From Dolichospermum flos-aquae CCAP 1403/13F (GTDB lineage: Bacteria > Cyanobacteriota > Cyanobacteriia > Cyanobacteriales > Nostocaceae): a stretch of DNA of 64,000 nt. A program made the position numbers and the translations under genes. The stretch's first letter is position 1. Each line of letters begins with the position of its first letter. Below are positions 8,505 through 17,603 of this stretch, piece after piece. The stretch covers positions 3,886,001-3,950,000 of the forward strand of contig NZ_CP051206.1 in NCBI RefSeq assembly GCF_012516395.1, in the 5' to 3' direction. Below the pieces are notes generated by a model. That model was not told the DNA's origin. It did no database searches and saw only the letters and a program-made list of their open reading frames with translations.

Positions 8505-8765
8505 TGTTTTCTAAGCCTCCTTGATTACAGGGCTAATCTGTCCGTTCTGATTTTAATCCTTCTGTTGCCAGATGGTGTTAAATTCTCATTACGATTTTTT
8601 TTCAGCTTGGCTACAGCAGGTAATAGCGGATTTATTTTTTAATTGTTTGTGCTGTGACCATGAGAATTAGTGTTTATTTCTTTCTCTATAGAGAAATTGA
8701 GAAGTTTCATAAATTAAAATTTGATTTATCTACTTTTTACCGAATTTAATAAACTAAATCATAGC

Positions 8766-8789
8766 CCCCTCCTCGCAAGCGGGGAGGGG
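8766..8789. terminator. GC-rich hairpin, possible terminator of the PAP-like gene
   Basis: An 11 bp stem (CCCCTCCTCGC pairing with GCGGGGAGGGG, one T:G wobble) closed by an AA loop. It lies 20 bp downstream of the stop of the minus-strand gene ending at 8809. T-runs are poor on the minus strand, so it may instead be one of the dispersed GC-rich hairpin repeats; a relative is near 3300. The rest of 8505-8808 shows nothing recognisable. Confidence 0.45.
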
Positions 8790-8808
8790 TTCTTTATTGC
8801 CGAAAAGA

Positions 8809-9426
8809 TTAATTATCCTTAATCCAAAGTGCTAAACCACCACCACGACCACGGGCAGCAATCAAGTTTTCGGTAATTAGAAAGAAAGCAAAAAAAGGTA
8901 ATTTAGCTATAGGTTGGTCATCAAAATTCCCACTTTCAACTTTACCAGAGCGAATTTGTTTATTGACAAACATCCAATTAAATAAACTAATTTGCATTTG
9001 GGTAAAATCAAAAGCCAATAAATTCTTTTTTCCTAAATATTTTATTGGTCCTGTGAGTTTCAATAAAATCCCTCCCAATTGGACTTGATTAGCAATTTCC
9101 CCCTTTCCTAAAGTCTGTTCTTCTGTGCTACTAAAACAAAGATGAATTTTCGTCAATTTCGGGACATACCAACCCTTACCTAAAATAATTCCGCCCCGGT
9201 TTCTAACTTTTTTAGTCCCAGTAGCAAAACAAAGTCGCCATTTACCACCCAGAGATTCAAAAGGGTAATTTAACTTTTGTAGCTTTGCGGTTTTTTCCGC
9301 TTCCAGCAACGCATTTACGATTACTTCAGCCGAGGGAACTTGATTTCCTTCTCGGTACGCAGTAGCAGTATGGGATAAGGAGGTGATAAAGTCAGAAGGG
9401 GAATGAGATATTAAATTAGCTGTCAT
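8809..9426 (-). CDS. PAP/fibrillin-like protein
   Basis: 205-residue soluble protein without signal peptide. Residues 30-60 form a helix with AEVIVNALLEAEKTAKLQ, followed by LGGKWRLCFATGTKK and GWYVPKLTKIHLCFSS, and a GGILLKLTGPIKYL strand. This resembles the plastid lipid-associated protein (PAP/fibrillin) family, in particular the harpin-binding-protein branch, which binds lipophilic compounds in thylakoids and plastoglobules. The assignment rests on the GxWRLxFATG-type core and on length; the exact function in cyanobacteria is unknown. Single gene with its own promoter region on the right. Confidence 0.6.
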   Translation of the reverse strand: MTANLISHSPSDFITSLSHTATAYREGNQVPSAEVIVNALLEAEKTAKLQKLNYPFESLGGKWRLCFATGTKKVRNRGGIILGKGWYVPKLTKIHLCFSSTEEQTLGKGEIANQVQLGGILLKLTGPIKYLGKKNLLAFDFTQMQISLFNWMFVNKQIRSGKVESGNFDDQPIAKLPFFAFFLITENLIAARGRGGGLALWIKDN

Positions 9427-9623
9427 AAAAGTATTATTGATGTAAGTATTGCTATGTTTTTTTATAACCTAACTAAATTCTAACGTTGATTTAATTAGCT
9501 TCTTAATTAGAGTATAATGAATATACGATTTTTAGCTAATAATTTTAGTCGCTAGAAACTCAAGTAATTGTTTGTGGTTTGGGAAGTGTAATAACTCACC
9601 TGTAAATATAAAGAGGTGGAATA

Positions 9624-10172
9624 ATGGACACTAGAAAACTCCTGAAGTCATATAAATCAGGAGAAAGGAATTTCTCTGGCATAAATCTGCACCAAGCTAA
9701 GTTAAATCATGTTGATTTGAGAGGAATAAATTTAGAAGCAGCAGATTTAAGCGGTGCTGATCTTAGTAGGGCAAATTTAAGCGATTGTAATCTTAGTAGA
9801 GCAAATTTAACTAATGCTGATTTAAGTAGAGCAAATTTAGAAAATGCAAACTTAAGTGAAGTCAACTTAATTGGTGCTGATTTAACCAGAGTCAGCCTCA
9901 AAAAAACTAACCTGAGTCGTGCTGATTTGCGAACTGCAAATTTAACTTCAGCAAACTTGGTAGGTGCAAACCTTAGTCAAGCAGAAATGAGTGGTGCTGA
10001 CTTGACCGGTGCAAATCTCCATAAAGCCAATTTAATTGATAGTAATATCAATGAAGCCGAATTAATGGGCGTTGATTTAACAACAACTATCATAACTGAA
10101 CTTGAGATAACTGGAGAAATTTTGCATATAGGTTTATCTCATAAATGGATAACTTGGGCTGGTAGTTATTGA
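9624..10172 (+). CDS. pentapeptide-repeat protein
   Basis: 182-residue protein with about 25 consecutive pentapeptides of the A(N/D)LXX type between residues 20 and 150 (ANLSDCNLSRANLTNADLSR is typical). It is predicted to form a right-handed quadrilateral beta helix. It has a short charged N-terminus and a non-repetitive tail of about 30 residues. No signal peptide or membrane span. AGGTGG lies about 8 bases before the ATG. Such proteins are very common in cyanobacteria and mostly of unknown role; some mimic DNA, others sit in the thylakoid lumen, which would need a signal this protein lacks. Confidence 0.88.
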   Translation: MDTRKLLKSYKSGERNFSGINLHQAKLNHVDLRGINLEAADLSGADLSRANLSDCNLSRANLTNADLSRANLENANLSEVNLIGADLTRVSLKKTNLSRADLRTANLTSANLVGANLSQAEMSGADLTGANLHKANLIDSNINEAELMGVDLTTTIITELEITGEILHIGLSHKWITWAGSY

Positions 10173-10440
10173 TATTTTGACAACCTGGCAAAATCAATAT
10201 AACACCAATTTGAAAAAAGCATGAAATAAATAGATTAACATAGGCGGGGTTACTCGCCTTTTATGTGATCATAATTTGTATTATTTGAGATTTTTAATTT
10301 ATTTAAATAACACTTCAATTTTTGTCTTACCTTCTTCCTATCTCCTTTCTGCCTCCGCGCCTCTGCGTGAGATCTAAAAATGTGATTCATTTATCTAAAA
10401 ATGCCTGTAAAAAGCTGACAAGAATTTTTAATAAGTAAAA

Positions 10441-10458
10441 TGTCCGCGAGGGCGGACA
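10441..10458. terminator. hairpin between convergent genes
   Basis: TGTCCGC pairs with GCGGACA around a GAGG loop. A-rich sequence lies on the left and TTATT on the right, so it could end transcripts from either side: the pentapeptide gene (plus) or the cobalt-corrin genes (minus). It is 270 bp past the pentapeptide gene. The remainder of 10173-10590 carries only a common repeat phrase (CTCCGCGCCTCTGCGTGAGA). Confidence 0.5.
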
Positions 10459-10588
10459 TTATTAGGGCTTCTGTCACTTTTATTGGCTACAATCATGTCT
10501 GGAACATGATGTTTTTATTGTTGATGATCAGAATAAAAAAATCAAGTCTTTTTCCGATATAAACTAGACATAATTAAGTGGATTATAT

Positions 10589-10801
<213 letters not shown>

Positions 10802-10822
10802 TTTTTATTCATATAAAAAACA

Positions 10823-12268
10823 TCATTCTTCAGAATTATATCGGCGGGAAGTATAAACCCAAATATGATTATCCTGCTGAATTTTTCGAGTATGGGAAGA
10901 ACCGATAATAATGACAGTTCGCATATCTGCTAATGCTGGTTCTAACTCTTCCAGGGTAATTACCTTAACTTCTTCTCCCTTCCTCCCTAGATTTCGTCCT
11001 AAGACGACTGGGGTATGAGGTTTGCGGTGTTCCATTAAAATCTTTTTCGCGGCTGCTAGTTGCCAAGTGCGTTCTTTTGATACAGGATTATAAAAAGCAA
11101 TCACAAAATCACTTGTAGCCGCAGCGGTAATGCGTTGAGCGATAATTTCCCAAGGTTTTAAAATGTCAGAGAGAGAAATCACACAAAAATCATGCCCCAA
11201 AGGCGCACCAATCCTGGCTGCTGCGGCTTGCATAGCAGAAATACCAGGAGCGACTTGAATATCAATTGTTTGCCATTCTGGTTGATGATATTGCTCTAAA
11301 ACCTCAAAAACAGCCGCTGCCATTGCGTAAATACCGGGGTCGCCGGAAGATACAACTACTACATATTTTCCCTCTGCGGCTAACTCTAAGGCCTGATATG
11401 CCCTTTCTGCTTCTACTCGATTATCTGATTCATGGACGCGCTTACCATCGGCAAGATGTCCAATTAAATTAATATAGGTTTTATAACCAACTAAATCCGT
11501 TGCTGCTGCTAGAATTTCTTTTACTTGCGGTGACATCCATTGAGATGCACCTGGACCCGTACCAATAATAGCTAATTTTCCCTGGGGTTGTCCTGTGGTG
11601 GTGGGGTTAATAATTTTAGTTGATATGGCGATCGCTATCTTGGCAGGATGATACACTAAACAATTAGAGCTAGGATTGCCCAAATTTTCGGTAACTTGAA
11701 TAATTAACTCACCATTTTCATCAATAGGTAAATTACTCTCACTCAACCAAGGTGCTGTTCCCTCTAACCTAACTTTTCCCCCCGCTAATAAATCAGCAAT
11801 AAATTTTTTCCCATGTTCTGGGTTAGCTAAATGATATCCAGAGGGAGGAGACAACAAAGCAGTATGAAAGCGGATATCTCCTGTGGTGGTAATTGCTGGT
11901 TTTATATTAAGTGCTTCCCCGACTTGACGCGCTAAATCATTAACACCATTTAAACCACCCAAAAGTGGAACTACAGCGCTACCATCTTCCGCTACAGCTA
12001 AAACTGGCGGTTCTTGTCCTTTATCAGTCAATAAAGGTGCAATTGTTCTAATAAGAATACCAGCCGCACAAATACCAATTATGGGTGTACCAGCGGCGAA
12101 TAATTCTCGCACAGTTTCGCCAAAATTGCTAAAGCTAATATCAACATCATGAGTACGATTAACTAAACCATATAGTTTCGCACCTGGTAAGACATTGGTA
12201 ATTTTTCGCCCCACCATAACGCTATTCTGACTCAAAACCACAACCGCAGGGGCTACCCTTGTATTCAT
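10823..12268 (-). CDS. cobJ: CbiG-CobJ fusion: cobalt-precorrin hydrolase / precorrin-3B C17-methyltransferase
   Basis: Two cobalamin-pathway enzymes in one polypeptide of about 480 residues. The N-terminal half is CbiG-like (GICAAGILIRTIAPLL, AVAEDGSAVVPLLGGLNGVN), which opens the delta-lactone ring in the anaerobic route. The C-terminal half (about 230-480) is an SAM-dependent tetrapyrrole methylase of the CobJ/CbiH type (IGTGPGASQWMSP, SSGDPGIYAMAA, VAPGISAMQAAAARIGAP) that contracts the ring at C17. I start it at ATG 12268 (MNTRVAPAVVV). The frame is open to a TTG at 12328, but those 20 codons come from a dispersed repeat. Last gene of the cobH-cobI-cbiG/cobJ run. Confidence 0.9.
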   Translation of the reverse strand: MNTRVAPAVVVLSQNSVMVGRKITNVLPGAKLYGLVNRTHDVDISFSNFGETVRELFAAGTPIIGICAAGILIRTIAPLLTDKGQEPPVLAVAEDGSAVVPLLGGLNGVNDLARQVGEALNIKPAITTTGDIRFHTALLSPPSGYHLANPEHGKKFIADLLAGGKVRLEGTAPWLSESNLPIDENGELIIQVTENLGNPSSNCLVYHPAKIAIAISTKIINPTTTGQPQGKLAIIGTGPGASQWMSPQVKEILAAATDLVGYKTYINLIGHLADGKRVHESDNRVEAERAYQALELAAEGKYVVVVSSGDPGIYAMAAAVFEVLEQYHQPEWQTIDIQVAPGISAMQAAAARIGAPLGHDFCVISLSDILKPWEIIAQRITAAATSDFVIAFYNPVSKERTWQLAAAKKILMEHRKPHTPVVLGRNLGRKGEEVKVITLEELEPALADMRTVIIIGSSHTRKIQQDNHIWVYTSRRYNSEE

Positions 12269-12328
12269 AGAAAATCCTAATCTCGTACTTCGACTTCGCT
12301 CAGTAACCGTAAATCCTGATTCTGACAA

Positions 12329-13036
12329 CTACAACTTACTTTTAGTAGGAATCACAATCATAGAAAAATAAGGTACATCTTCTGGATTAACTTCATCAAG
12401 GGGCAATATCCGCTGTTGTGTGCTTGTAGCCCGTTCAATGTATCTAGCCCGTGAAGCTAGTCCTAATTCATGGAGAAGATTCCTAATTTTCGGAAAATGA
12501 CGACCAAGTTTCATAATCGCCGCAGCATCAGTAGATAAAAGCCGACTAGTGAGAACTTCTACTGGTAATGGTGCAGGTAAAACCGTCAGGACATCATTGT
12601 AATAGGTGAATGGTAAACCCAAAGCCACCGGACAGGCCATAAGTGAGGAAACTCCGGGGACGACTTCCGTTTTGTACTTATCAGCTAACCTAGTAAAAAG
12701 GTACATAAATGAACCGTAGAAAAACGGATCTCCTTCACAGATAACCACCACATCCCGACCTGCTGCTAAATGGTCAGCAATAGGTTGAGTTTCTTGGTCA
12801 TAGATAGATTTAGCCTTTTCTGGTTCTAAGGCGCGAGGCAGATGAAATGCTACCTCAATCTGACTATTATCCAAGTATGAAGAAACGATTTTTCTGGCAA
12901 TACTTTCTTTATCTGTAGCTGATTGATAAGCGATAACTGGGGCAGAACGGAGGAGACGCAAGGCTTTTAAGGTGATGAGTTCAGGGTCTCCAGGTCCCAC
13001 ACCAATTCCATAAAGACGACCTCCAGAGTTAGTCAT
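12329..13036 (-). CDS. cobI: precorrin-2 C20-methyltransferase
   Basis: Adds the C20 methyl group to precorrin-2 in corrin synthesis, using SAM. The 235-residue protein has the tetrapyrrole methylase layout: LYGIGVGPGDPELITLKAL at residues 8-26, VICEGDPFFYGSFMYLF near 100, and VVPGVSSLMACPVALGLP near 125. This is the CobI/CbiL pattern. Its ATG overlaps the stop codon of cobH by one base (TAATG), so the two are translationally coupled. Length is normal and no disruptive change is seen. Confidence 0.93.
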   Translation of the reverse strand: MTNSGGRLYGIGVGPGDPELITLKALRLLRSAPVIAYQSATDKESIARKIVSSYLDNSQIEVAFHLPRALEPEKAKSIYDQETQPIADHLAAGRDVVVICEGDPFFYGSFMYLFTRLADKYKTEVVPGVSSLMACPVALGLPFTYYNDVLTVLPAPLPVEVLTSRLLSTDAAAIMKLGRHFPKIRNLLHELGLASRARYIERATSTQQRILPLDEVNPEDVPYFSMIVIPTKSKL

Positions 13037-13662
13037 TACTCTTCCTCACTTGCTAAAGCGTTAACAGCAGCCGCAGCGATCGCACTTCCGCCCCGTCTAC
13101 CATGTAAAGTCATAAATGGGACATTGCGGCTATCTGCGGCCAATGCGACTTTTGACTCGACTGCACCCACGAAACCAACAGGAAAGCCCAATATTAACGC
13201 CGGTCTGGGGATACCTTCGTCCAGCATTTCCAATAGCCTAAATAGGGCTGTGGGGGCATTCCCAATCACCACAATTGCCCCTTCTATATGGAAACGCCAA
13301 AATTCTAAAGCCGCTGCTGACCTGGTATTTCTTAATCTTTTGGCTAATTGTGGCACTTCTGGATCATTGAGTGTACAGAGAACTTTATTATTCTTGGGTA
13401 ATCTTTTTCTGGTAACACCTTCCGCTACCATGTAAGAATCACACAAAATCAGTGAACCACCAATTAGGGCTTTTTTTCCGGCTTCTACCGCTGTAGATGA
13501 ATATTCTAAGTCATTGACAATATCCGTCATTCCACAGGCGTGAATCATGCGGACAGCAACTTTCGCTACATCTTCAGGGAATCTTTCCAGATTGGACTCT
13601 GACCGAATAATTGCAAAGGAATTACGATATATTTCGTTACCATCACGGATGTAATCAAACAT
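13036..13662 (-). CDS. cobH: precorrin-8X methylmutase
   Basis: Moves the methyl group from C11 to C12 to give hydrogenobyrinic/cobyrinic acid. The 208-residue protein has the CobH/CbiC core: FAIIRSESNLERFPED near the N-terminus, VRMIHACGMTDIVNDLEYS near 38-56 with the catalytic His, and PALILGFPVGFVGAVESK near 155. It overlaps cobI by one base. Upstream, a tnpB element separates it from cobG, so it may now need a promoter of its own or depend on read-through. Confidence 0.94.
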   Translation of the reverse strand: MFDYIRDGNEIYRNSFAIIRSESNLERFPEDVAKVAVRMIHACGMTDIVNDLEYSSTAVEAGKKALIGGSLILCDSYMVAEGVTRKRLPKNNKVLCTLNDPEVPQLAKRLRNTRSAAALEFWRFHIEGAIVVIGNAPTALFRLLEMLDEGIPRPALILGFPVGFVGAVESKVALAADSRNVPFMTLHGRRGGSAIAAAAVNALASEEE

Positions 13663-13730
13663 GAGATTTTTAGGTTGTAAAGGTTAAATTGGACTGTGAT
13701 TTTTGTGATTTATTTGATTAAGATGATTAG

Positions 13731-15161
13731 TTGACACTCACCTGTCTAAAGACACGGGGATTCTACATTCACCGTCAAAACTTGCTCAACCAGGTTTACA
13801 CCAAGCAGAGTAGTGGTTTCAACTCCTGTAGCGTTAATTTGGGGATGCCCTCCCCTATTTTTTGCCAGATTTAGAATATTAACTGCGGCATTTGTATCTC
13901 TATGCAATTCGCATCCACAGCTACATTTATGGGTGCGAGTTGATAGAGATTTTTTGACAATTACGCCACAGCTAGAACACTTTTGAGAAGTATAATGTGG
14001 TGCTACAGCTATAGTAATTTTGTCAAATTTAACAGCAAAATATTCAATCCACTGCCTGAACAAATACCAACTAGCGTCACTAATTGATTTTGCTAAACAA
14101 TGATTTTTTACCATGTTTGAAACCCTTAAATCTTCATAGGCCACTAAGTCGTTAGACTTGCATACGTTACGCGCTATTTTCTTAGCGTGTTCAATCCGTT
14201 GCCTATTTACTTTTAAGTGTTTTTTTGCGTAAACTTTCCTAGCTTTTTTTCTACCGCTAGAACCTTTGACTTTTTTGTAAATCCGTCTTTGAGAATGTTT
14301 GATAGATTTTTCAGCCTTTCTCAAAAACTGAGGGTTGGGTTCATGATGTCCATTAGAATCGGTGTAAAACGACTCTATACCGACATCTAACCCGATTTCT
14401 TTACCTGTTTTTGGTTGAATATCTACAACATCAATGCCCACACAAAACTGAGCATAATATCCATCGGCACGACGGATTAAACGCACTCGTTTAATATCTT
14501 TAAGTTCGTAGGATTGAATATCCCATTTACCTAATAATTTGAGTTCACCAATCCCTTTTTTATCAGTAAAAGTAATCCGTCGCTTAGTTTTGTGTAATTT
14601 CCATCCTGATGTTTTATATTCAACAGAACGGCAATCTTTCTGAAACCGTGGATATCCTTTCTTTCCAGACTTTTTAGATTTACAGTGGTCACTGAGCCTT
14701 GCCGAAGTGTTGTCGTAAAACCTTGATATAGCAGACCATCCTCTTTCTGCGGCTGATTGTACTGCCATTGAGTTTAATTCAGCAGCAAAGGTAAAGTCTG
14801 AGCGTAGTTCTGTTGAATACTTGTTAAGAGCAAACTTGTCAATTTTGAGTTCCTGCGGGGCATCCATCCAATATCTTATCGCTTTGTTACGAATGAATTG
14901 GGTGGTACGAATTGCATCGTCTATGGCGTTGTATTGATCTTGTTTACCTTTAACTTTGTATTCTAGGACTAGCATTGATTTAACTTTGAACAATCAATTT
15001 GATTTGGTTTCAACCTGCATTTATTATACAATATATACAAAATGTCAGTGCAGGATAAATCCTGTAACTAGCCTTCATCCCGCAGCTGTTGCACAGGTGT
15101 GTCCTCCTGAGTCGGACACGCCTTCAAGGGTTTTCGGCATTCTCCTTATAAGTACCTGTGC
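13731..15161 (-). mobile_element. IS200/IS605-type element carrying only tnpB
   Basis: The proposed right end (13731-13760) includes the palindrome TGTCTAAAGACA next to the tnpB stop, as usual for IS605/IS1341 elements. The left end is inferred from a stem-loop at 15091-15161: an outer 8 bp inverted repeat (GCACAGGT/ACCTGTGC) and an inner 10 bp stem (AGGTGTGTCC/GGACACGCCT). No tnpA is present, so it needs a transposase supplied in trans. The exact cleavage points cannot be fixed by eye. The element lies inside the cobG-cobH-cobI-cobJ run. Confidence 0.65.
13746..14975 (-). CDS. tnpB: TnpB RNA-guided nuclease (IS200/IS605 OrfB)
   Basis: Transposon-encoded RuvC-type nuclease, the ancestor family of Cas12. 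Starting at MLVLEYKVKG (ATG 14975) it has about 409 residues. The RuvC triad appears complete: D197 in GLDVGIESF, E281 in VAYEDLRV, D360 in HRDTNAAVNIL. A four-Cys zinc knuckle (CSSC near 333, CSCGC near 351) lies between the last two. Upstream ATG (14993) adds six residues and is less typical. By analogy with ISDra2, the guide RNA would overlap the 3' end of the gene and extend past 13746. There are no frameshifts, so it looks functional. Confidence 0.93.
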   Translation of the reverse strand: MLVLEYKVKGKQDQYNAIDDAIRTTQFIRNKAIRYWMDAPQELKIDKFALNKYSTELRSDFTFAAELNSMAVQSAAERGWSAISRFYDNTSARLSDHCKSKKSGKKGYPRFQKDCRSVEYKTSGWKLHKTKRRITFTDKKGIGELKLLGKWDIQSYELKDIKRVRLIRRADGYYAQFCVGIDVVDIQPKTGKEIGLDVGIESFYTDSNGHHEPNPQFLRKAEKSIKHSQRRIYKKVKGSSGRKKARKVYAKKHLKVNRQRIEHAKKIARNVCKSNDLVAYEDLRVSNMVKNHCLAKSISDASWYLFRQWIEYFAVKFDKITIAVAPHYTSQKCSSCGVIVKKSLSTRTHKCSCGCELHRDTNAAVNILNLAKNRGGHPQINATGVETTTLLGVNLVEQVLTVNVESPCL

Positions 15162-15242
15162 AATATTAATTTCCTATTTTTTTATTCTGTATCCTTGATT
15201 GGATAAAGCATACAGACAAATGAAATGTGAAATATATTTGGC

Positions 15243-16652
15243 TTAATACTTAAATAATTGATTTAATTGGTGGCTGTGACGCTGAATAAATTGTCCAAAG
15301 GTTTCTTGTAAATTTAGACGTTGTTTTTGATACACTGCCAACATTTCTGGAATCAAAATCGGAATTTTCGCTATAGTCACATATTCATAAAGTAAATGAC
15401 CCAAAACATAAACTTGATAGCCAGGGGTTTCTGTGGTAATACCAAGTAGAGTAATATCAGCTTGTGTGTGTTGAGCGCAAGATTTGCTACAACCACTAAA
15501 GTGGATATTGACTGAAGAATCTAGAATCATCAGACTGTCCAGGTATTTTACCAAATTTAAGGCATCATCTTTAGTTTCTGTGGCCGCAGCAGCACAACCC
15601 CGTTTCCCGGAACAAGCTACTAAAAAACTTTTGATGTCGGTTGGTGATGAGTTTAAACCTAAATTGGTAATTTCTTGCTCAACTTCGCTAATTTGGTTTT
15701 GGGGAATATCGGTTAATAGTAAGTTTTGCCAAGGTGTTAACCTGATATTACTATCACCATACCTTTTGGCAATATTTGCTAAACCTCTAATTTGCGAAGT
15801 TTCTAATCTTCCCAAGGGTAAGACTATGCCAATATAATATAATCCGGTTTGGCTTTGGGGATGAATGCCAATATGAGTTTTTTCTCGCATAGGCGCGGAA
15901 GTACGGAGAGGAGTTTTTTTAATATTAAGTATATAGGGGTTGTGGTGTTGTTGGACTTGATGAAGATATTCTTTAACTGTGATGTTATTGATTATTTCTC
16001 GTAAACGTAATTTGCGACGGTTTTTGGTGTCTATATGTTTGAGGTAAGTTTCTGCTAATGCTTCTAAAACTGTGATTGTCTCTTCTGGTTTGAATACAAT
16101 TCCTGTGTCTTTTGCTGGTTCTCCTTTTTCTCCATAGCTGAGATATAACCGCAAATATACATTGCTGTTATTTAATTCTGCTGCCAATATAATATCATTG
16201 GGTTGATATCTTACGGAAACTTTGCCTCCACTATCGAAGCAAACGCTAAATTTTGCAGATAATTCACCAAGCGGAGAATGTGCGGTAATATATTCTTCCC
16301 AAGCTTTCACTAAGAAACGAGTATCTATTAATTCTTCTGTATCAATACCCGCTGTGGGATTGGTCATGATGTTGCGGATATGATCTATCTTGGCATTGGT
16401 AGAAGCTAAAGCTAATGCTTGGAATTTTTTCAGAACTTCAATATTTATGCTTTGTTGAATTTCTCTAATTTGAATATTAGCGCGGTTAGTAATATCAATA
16501 TAGCCACTACCATGATTATCAGCAATATCTGCAATAGTCTGAAATTGTTGATAATTAATGATTCCCCCTGGTATTCTTAGCCGATAAAGAAGACCGTCTT
16601 GGGCTGGTGTGCTGTAAAATAATCCCGGACAAGCGGTAAATGGAATTTGCAA
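15243..16652 (-). CDS. cobG: precorrin-3B synthase (CobG-like)
   Basis: Siroheme/4Fe-4S monooxygenase of the oxygen-dependent cobalamin route, 469 residues. The two nitrite/sulphite-reductase half-domains are visible (LLYRLRIPGG near 20; RLTPWQNLLLTDIP near 305). Cluster ligands are CSGKRGC near residue 347 and SGCSKSC near 385. Translation starts at TTG 16652, preceded by GAAGGAG eight bases upstream; no in-frame ATG lies near. About 50 bases upstream is a cobalamin riboswitch, so synthesis is expected to fall when B12 is plentiful. The gene co-exists with CbiG-type sequence in the cobJ fusion, a mix of aerobic and anaerobic pathway parts. Confidence 0.88.
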   Translation of the reverse strand: MQIPFTACPGLFYSTPAQDGLLYRLRIPGGIINYQQFQTIADIADNHGSGYIDITNRANIQIREIQQSINIEVLKKFQALALASTNAKIDHIRNIMTNPTAGIDTEELIDTRFLVKAWEEYITAHSPLGELSAKFSVCFDSGGKVSVRYQPNDIILAAELNNSNVYLRLYLSYGEKGEPAKDTGIVFKPEETITVLEALAETYLKHIDTKNRRKLRLREIINNITVKEYLHQVQQHHNPYILNIKKTPLRTSAPMREKTHIGIHPQSQTGLYYIGIVLPLGRLETSQIRGLANIAKRYGDSNIRLTPWQNLLLTDIPQNQISEVEQEITNLGLNSSPTDIKSFLVACSGKRGCAAAATETKDDALNLVKYLDSLMILDSSVNIHFSGCSKSCAQHTQADITLLGITTETPGYQVYVLGHLLYEYVTIAKIPILIPEMLAVYQKQRLNLQETFGQFIQRHSHQLNQLFKY

Positions 16653-16702
16653 AATTAGAACTCCTTCTCTGTGTGACGCAGAGACAGAATGGAAGTGAAT
16701 AC

Positions 16703-16822
16703 TTGAGAGTTAGCATTCTGACTTACTCAATGTGAGATTTTTAATTAAACTTCAATCACCTCAAATTGCTTTACAGTTGCGGCACAGTCTCGGAATTGAA
16801 CCGAAGTTTCCTAACTCTCAGA
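16703..16822 (-). promoter_or_regulatory. cobalamin riboswitch upstream of cobG
   Basis: Read on the minus strand, the segment contains the conserved core TTCCGAGACTGTGCCGCAAC followed by TGTAA, then further on the B12 box AAGTCAGAATGC. Closing helix P1 is a perfect match of GAGAGTTAG (5' side, about 16812-16820) with CTAACTCTC (3' side, about 16704-16714). This is the known architecture of cobalamin-sensing leaders. The cobG start lies about 50 bases beyond, so control is probably at ribosome access. Confidence 0.85.
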
Positions 16823-17603
16823 TTTAGTAGTTTACCATGAGATGGTGTTTTTGGCTATGTCAATGAATTTTGTTTCGCGCAATCTCTCTTAGAGATCCCG
16901 AAGGGTAGTCGCAAAGGAGCAAAGACGCAAAGGTAAGAGTTTAAACCCACATTTCGCAAATTCTTGATATCTTTAGTTTTTTTAATCGGGCATTTTTCAC
17001 CACCACTACTATCATCATCATGATATTACCACCGCCAAGAAATGATAGCGAAGCGTGGCGTAAGCCATATTTCTTGGCTAATAGCGAAATTCAGCTAAAG
17101 CTGAATGAAGATTGATACTTATTCAGTCTGTTTTAACAGACTTTTGCTATGAGACTGAGAATTCATTCTCAGGCGGTTTGGTGGAAAAATGAAAAATGAA
17201 TATTAACGGAAAAAACCCTCGATAAATTAACCTAAGGTTTATTAATCTAGTTTTAATTTATCTCACAGCTATTTAAAGCTCAAATTCTGTAACTAGAATA
17301 GAATATGACGAGTATTTCAGGAATAAATTTCAAGCACTTTGGAGATTAAAAATCTAACATAGGAATTTCCGTATTTACAATAGTAGAATTACTGAATCTC
17401 AACATCAAGTTACAACAAAACTCATACATTATCCTTCAAAAGAATATTCGACACTTTACCTACCCATCAAAACTCCTTCCGCGCTCTTCTCTGCGCCTCT
17501 GCGTCTCTGCGAGAAAAAACACTCTTATTCAACTCAAAGCACCAACGTTACATCCCCTCACGGTAAGGTAATAAAAGCGATATTCCAGCAAAACAAACAA
17601 ATT
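16823..17603. other. intergenic region between divergent cobG and cobL
   Basis: About 780 bases without a gene. It holds dispersed repeat phrases near 16880-16930 and 17460-17520 (CTGCGCCTCTGCGTCTCTGC), a structured repeat at 17028-17185, and AT-rich sequence where the cobL promoter must lie. No second riboswitch for cobL was recognised on the plus strand. Confidence 0.5.
17028..17185. repeat. structured palindromic repeat (MITE-like)
   Basis: Bounded by CCACCGCC on the left and GGCGGTTTGGTGG on the right. The inside has three further inverted repeats: TTCAGCTAAAGCTGAA, AGTCTGTTTTAACAGACT and CTGAGAATTCATTCTCAG. The left part also contains the dispersed word AGCGTGGCGTAAGCCATA, a variant of which recurs near 19035. 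Non-coding; probably a mobile or RNA-forming cyanobacterial repeat. Confidence 0.7.

Noticed and set aside
9707-9901. Minus-strand frame inside the pentapeptide gene
   Set aside because: It is the antisense of the repeat codons; Leu/Ser/Lys-rich composition is an artefact and there is no ribosome site.
12269-12328. N-terminal extension of the CbiG-CobJ protein from TTG 12328
   Set aside because: The 20 codons (ERSRSTRLGFS-type) derive from a common intergenic repeat; ATG 12268 starts the conserved domain.
16760-16810. tRNA-like GGTTCAATTCC word on the minus strand
   Set aside because: No acceptor or anticodon stem fits; the word is part of the cobalamin riboswitch core.
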